NCBI GenBank assembly: GCA_026419655.1
Contig: JANZZA010000149.1
Location: forward strand, 1 to 9,658
Length of the DNA: 9,658 nt
Source: Armatimonadota bacterium
Lineage (GTDB): Bacteria > Armatimonadota > Zipacnadia > Zipacnadales > FEN-943
Reading direction: 5' to 3'
Each line of letters opens with the position of its first letter. Positions within the stretch are counted from its first letter, which is position 1. Below the pieces are notes generated by a model that saw only the letters and a list, made by a program, of their open reading frames with translations, was not told the DNA's origin and searched no databases. The translations under genes and the position numbers were made by a program. Below are positions 7,567 to 9,658 of this stretch, one piece after another.

Positions 7567-7653
7567 GTGGAGGAAACCCTTTGAAAAGGGTTATCCCCCA
7601 CACCCCCTTCCCAAACTTTCTACACTGTGGGCGGGCCGGACTTTTGGGCGCGC
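7567..7653 (-). repeat. A-box plus type B repeat, copy 3 (right flank, inner)
   Basis: Inverted partner of 6101-6186 (45/50 identical over the A-box and core). The hairpin here is the cleanest: AACCCTTT and AAAGGGTT (7574-7591) form an 8-pair palindrome with a 2-base centre. It sits about 45 bases upstream of the URO-D start codon, in the sense direction, so it may lie in that gene's leader or promoter region. Confidence 0.9.
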
Positions 7654-7727
7654 GGGCGCGTGCCTGTATGCTAAGAGTGTGCTGGCGGACCGGCTGCCAC
7701 AAGTGCCGGCGCAAGAGCCCCGTCAGC

Positions 7728-7756
7728 CGCGCCCGAAAATCCGGCCCGCTCAAAGA
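7728..7756 (+). repeat. A-box, copy 4 (right flank)
   Basis: Bases 7728-7747 are identical (20/20) to the A-box at 6101-6120. It faces the A-box of copy 3 head-to-head and precedes the type C copy by about 60 bases, matching the arrangement in the left flank. Confidence 0.8.
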
Positions 7757-7816
7757 CACAGCCTCATCCCGCAGCATCCTCAATCCCTTTCCCCGCAGGA
7801 ACCGGTGTCCGCGTAC

Positions 7817-7890
7817 ATCCGCCAGGGAGCACGAGCATTTACGGGGAGGGGGCAGGGGGAACCCCGCTTTTTGCTGAAGGGGGGGCCCCT
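7817..7890 (+). repeat. Type C repeat, copy 2 (right flank)
   Basis: Inverted partner of 5861-5938 with 29-base and 23-base perfect blocks. It contains GGAGCACGAGCATTTACG, a GGGGAGGGGG run, and a potential two-tier hairpin: GGGG at 7856 with CCCC at 7886, and CCCC at 7862 with GGGG at about 7879. It is antisense to the two minus-strand genes. Confidence 0.88.
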
Positions 7891-7899
7891 GCCCTGGGC

Positions 7900-7957
7900 G
7901 ACACCCTTTTTGAGAAGGGTTGTCCCTCAGCCCCCTTCCCAAACTTTCTCGTGCTGC
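7900..7957 (-). repeat. Type B repeat, copy 4 (right flank, outer; 3' of the HZSA-like gene)
   Basis: On the minus strand it begins 20-odd bases after the stop codon of the HZSA-like gene with AGCACGAGAAAGTTTGGG, then GGGGG and an ACCCTT...AAGGGT stem with a 6-base loop (7903-7920). The leading 25 bases match copy 1 (1331-1355) at 24 positions. Its location and sense direction right behind a gene resemble copy 1. Confidence 0.88.
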
Positions 7958-7975
7958 TCCCGCCGGGCTTGTCAA

Positions 7976-9658
7976 TCACAGGCACGAGCGGTCGGCCGTA
8001 GCGGGCTTAGCGCCCGGCATGTCCATCCGCGGCCGTTCCTGCAGCATCTTCTTCAGCGGCTCGAAAAGCCGCAGCAGCATCTGATAATCCGGGTCTTCTT
8101 TGCTTGCGAAAATTGGCTGGCCGCAGGATTCTCGCCCGCCGGCCCCTTTTGCCAGCGGCGCCACAAGGAAATCGTTCAGCTCCGGCTCGGTGATCCGCAC
8201 AAAGCCACAGGATGGCAGGCCGCCGGCATGGCAAGAAGAACACCGGCGCTGCCACACATCCCGCAGCAGCTCATCGAGCCCTTCCGGCCGCAACCGCCGC
8301 CCACCCTCAGCTTGCGGGTAGGCCATCTCGTAGGTGCCGTAATAGGGCACGTTCAGGTCAATCCAGGTCAGGATTCGGCGCTTTTCTGGGTCATCCAGGC
8401 GCACTCTGGGACGGCCCGTCGCGTCGGGGTGCCCGGTGATAATCAGCGCTGCCAGCTTACTGGCCGGCGACCCCCAGGTCCGCGGCGCAATCTGGAGAAT
8501 GTTGGCTTCCCGGCCGTTGCGCGTGTCAATCCAGCTCACGTAGCCGCGAGTAAGCACGTCATAGGAAACGTTGAACCATTCCGTCTTCGCGCCAGACAGG
8601 TCAACACCGCCCGCTGGGGTGACGCCGCTATGGCAGCGCACACAGTGCCGGTCAAGCACCGGCTGGACGATTTTCGAGTAGTCGAAGGGCACGTCTCCCC
8701 ACTCGGGTGGGCTGAGGGGCTGAATCGGGCGCGTGACGGTGCTGGGATGGTGGGTTTTGGGAGCAAAATTGCGCGGCTCGTGGCAGCCAATACAACCGCG
8801 CACTTCTCCCGGCGCGAAGCTGACGAAGGAGCGCATACGCTGCAGGGCCTGGCCGTGGGCATCGAGCGCCTCAAAGTACACCGGGATGTTCGGCGGCACC
8901 TGAAAAGCCGCCGAGCCGTCTGGCGCCACCGGCACATAGCCAAGGACCCGCTTGACTGCATATGTCGCGCCGCAGGAGATAACCGGCCGCTGAAACCCAA
9001 AGCCCATGACTTCAGTGCGCAGGGGTTTGGCTACTTCCTCGATAACGGCGATGTGGGTGACTTCGCCGCGCCCGACCTGCGGCTCCAGGCCCCAGTATAC
9101 GTCGCTAAGATAGACAGTCGCGGGCCGGTCTGCGCTTTCGGGAGATGACTGGGGCAGGATGGCAGGGGGCCGTGGGCGTGGGCGGAGGGGCTGCGGACAG
9201 TAGTATCCCAGGCTCTTGCCGCGAGGCAGCACCACGGCCCACCGGCCCTCAAAGTCGCCAACGTAGATGTTCCCCTTGGCCGATACCAGGAAGCGATTCT
9301 CGTTTATGGGATAGGGATTCTCGAAAGGACCTTTGACGAAGTTGCCATCGCCCTGGTCAACGCGGCCAATGTCAATCCAGGGGGTGAGGTTGCGGATGGC
9401 TTCCTGGGCGTTGACGCCGCGGGCGCGGTCAATGAGGCCGATGGCGCCGCGGATGGGGCCGTTGTGGGCCGTCATGGTACAGATAACGTAGGGCCTGTTG
9501 GGCACGGCCCGGGCCTCAAGGAAACTGGCCGGGCTGAGCACGCGATTGCCGTAGAAAACCGCCATGCCTGTACCATCGGGATTCATCGTCCACAGGCTTT
9601 GGATCGGAATTGCTGGCCTGTCCACGTACTCCCAGCGCGAGAACAAGATTCGGCCGTC
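7976..9658 (-). CDS. HZSA-like multi-heme c-type cytochrome (5'-truncated)
   Basis: 560 residues are visible and the frame runs off the right edge, so the N-terminus is missing. Visible residue 1 is in DGRILFSRWEYVDR, a strand typical of WD40/PD40-like beta-propellers, and SLWTMNPDGTG follows; this is the end of a propeller. Middle-domain motifs (VPPNIPVYFEALDAHGQALQ, MRSFVSFAPGE, then CIGCHEPR) match what I know of the hydrazine synthase alpha-subunit family. Three CxxCH heme sites are present: CIGCH (289-293), CVRCH (339-343) and CSSCH (473-477). c-type heme attachment implies export to the periplasm. The family is common in non-anammox planctomycete-like bacteria, where its function is unknown, so hydrazine synthesis should not be assumed. 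A proline/arginine-rich loop (RPRPRPPA) lies near residue 160. A type B repeat follows its stop codon. Confidence 0.85.
   Translation of the reverse strand, partial: DGRILFSRWEYVDRPAIPIQSLWTMNPDGTGMAVFYGNRVLSPASFLEARAVPNRPYVICTMTAHNGPIRGAIGLIDRARGVNAQEAIRNLTPWIDIGRVDQGDGNFVKGPFENPYPINENRFLVSAKGNIYVGDFEGRWAVVLPRGKSLGYYCPQPLRPRPRPPAILPQSSPESADRPATVYLSDVYWGLEPQVGRGEVTHIAVIEEVAKPLRTEVMGFGFQRPVISCGATYAVKRVLGYVPVAPDGSAAFQVPPNIPVYFEALDAHGQALQRMRSFVSFAPGEVRGCIGCHEPRNFAPKTHHPSTVTRPIQPLSPPEWGDVPFDYSKIVQPVLDRHCVRCHSGVTPAGGVDLSGAKTEWFNVSYDVLTRGYVSWIDTRNGREANILQIAPRTWGSPASKLAALIITGHPDATGRPRVRLDDPEKRRILTWIDLNVPYYGTYEMAYPQAEGGRRLRPEGLDELLRDVWQRRCSSCHAGGLPSCGFVRITEPELNDFLVAPLAKGAGGRESCGQPIFASKEDPDYQMLLRLFEPLKKMLQERPRMDMPGAKPATADRSCL

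Noticed and set aside
5811..7957. Composite transposon or insertion sequence
   Set aside because: The flanks are inverted repeats, but neither holds a transposase frame and no target-site duplication could be recognised at the ends.
1331..7957. CRISPR array
   Set aside because: The repeats are dispersed, in both orientations, hairpin-bearing and separated by whole genes, without regular spacers.
7565..9148. Long plus-strand open frame of 527 codons
   Set aside because: It is antisense to the HZSA-like gene and begins inside the repeats; the peptide is Arg/Pro-rich with no domain, as expected of a GC-rich shadow frame.

Overview
The window is GC-rich bacterial chromosomal DNA with five protein genes, the first and last cut by the window edges. 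Left to right they are: the C-terminal half of a family 2 glycoside hydrolase of beta-mannosidase type (+), an exported GH172/DUF2961 glycoside hydrolase (+), a large polytopic membrane protein of the DUF6785 type (+), a URO-D/MtaA-fold methyltransferase-like protein (-), and a multi-CxxCH c-type cytochrome-like protein resembling the hydrazine synthase alpha subunit (-). Free-standing HZSA-like cytochromes, DUF6785 membrane proteins, GH172 enzymes and many URO-D paralogues are typical of Planctomycetota, Lentisphaerota, Hydrogenedentota and similar uncultured polymer-degrading lineages. That assignment is inferred from gene content only; no marker gene is present.

Layout: 1-3483 holds two co-directional carbohydrate enzymes separated by a 201-bp gap with one repeat copy. 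3484-3774 is a gene-free leader. 3775-5721 is the DUF6785 protein. 5722-6246 is a gene-free convergent gap full of repeats. 6247-7521 is the URO-D gene. 7522-7975 is a second gene-free gap full of the same repeats. 7976-9658 is the HZSA-like gene, 5'-truncated by the window edge. The three plus-strand genes plausibly work together: two glycosidases, at least one exported, plus a membrane protein that may handle uptake. The two minus-strand genes look functionally unrelated to each other.

The most unusual structure is non-coding. A family of about 50-90 bp G-rich, hairpin-bearing repeats (called B and C here, with an associated A box) occurs only between genes. The two gaps beside the URO-D gene carry the same series of modules in mirror order (B-C-A'-A-B on the left, B-A-A-C-B on the right), so the gene sits inside imperfect inverted flanks of about 380-390 bp each. 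Parts match very closely: 29/29, 23/23 and 45/50 bases. No transposase, CRISPR, tRNA or rRNA was seen.
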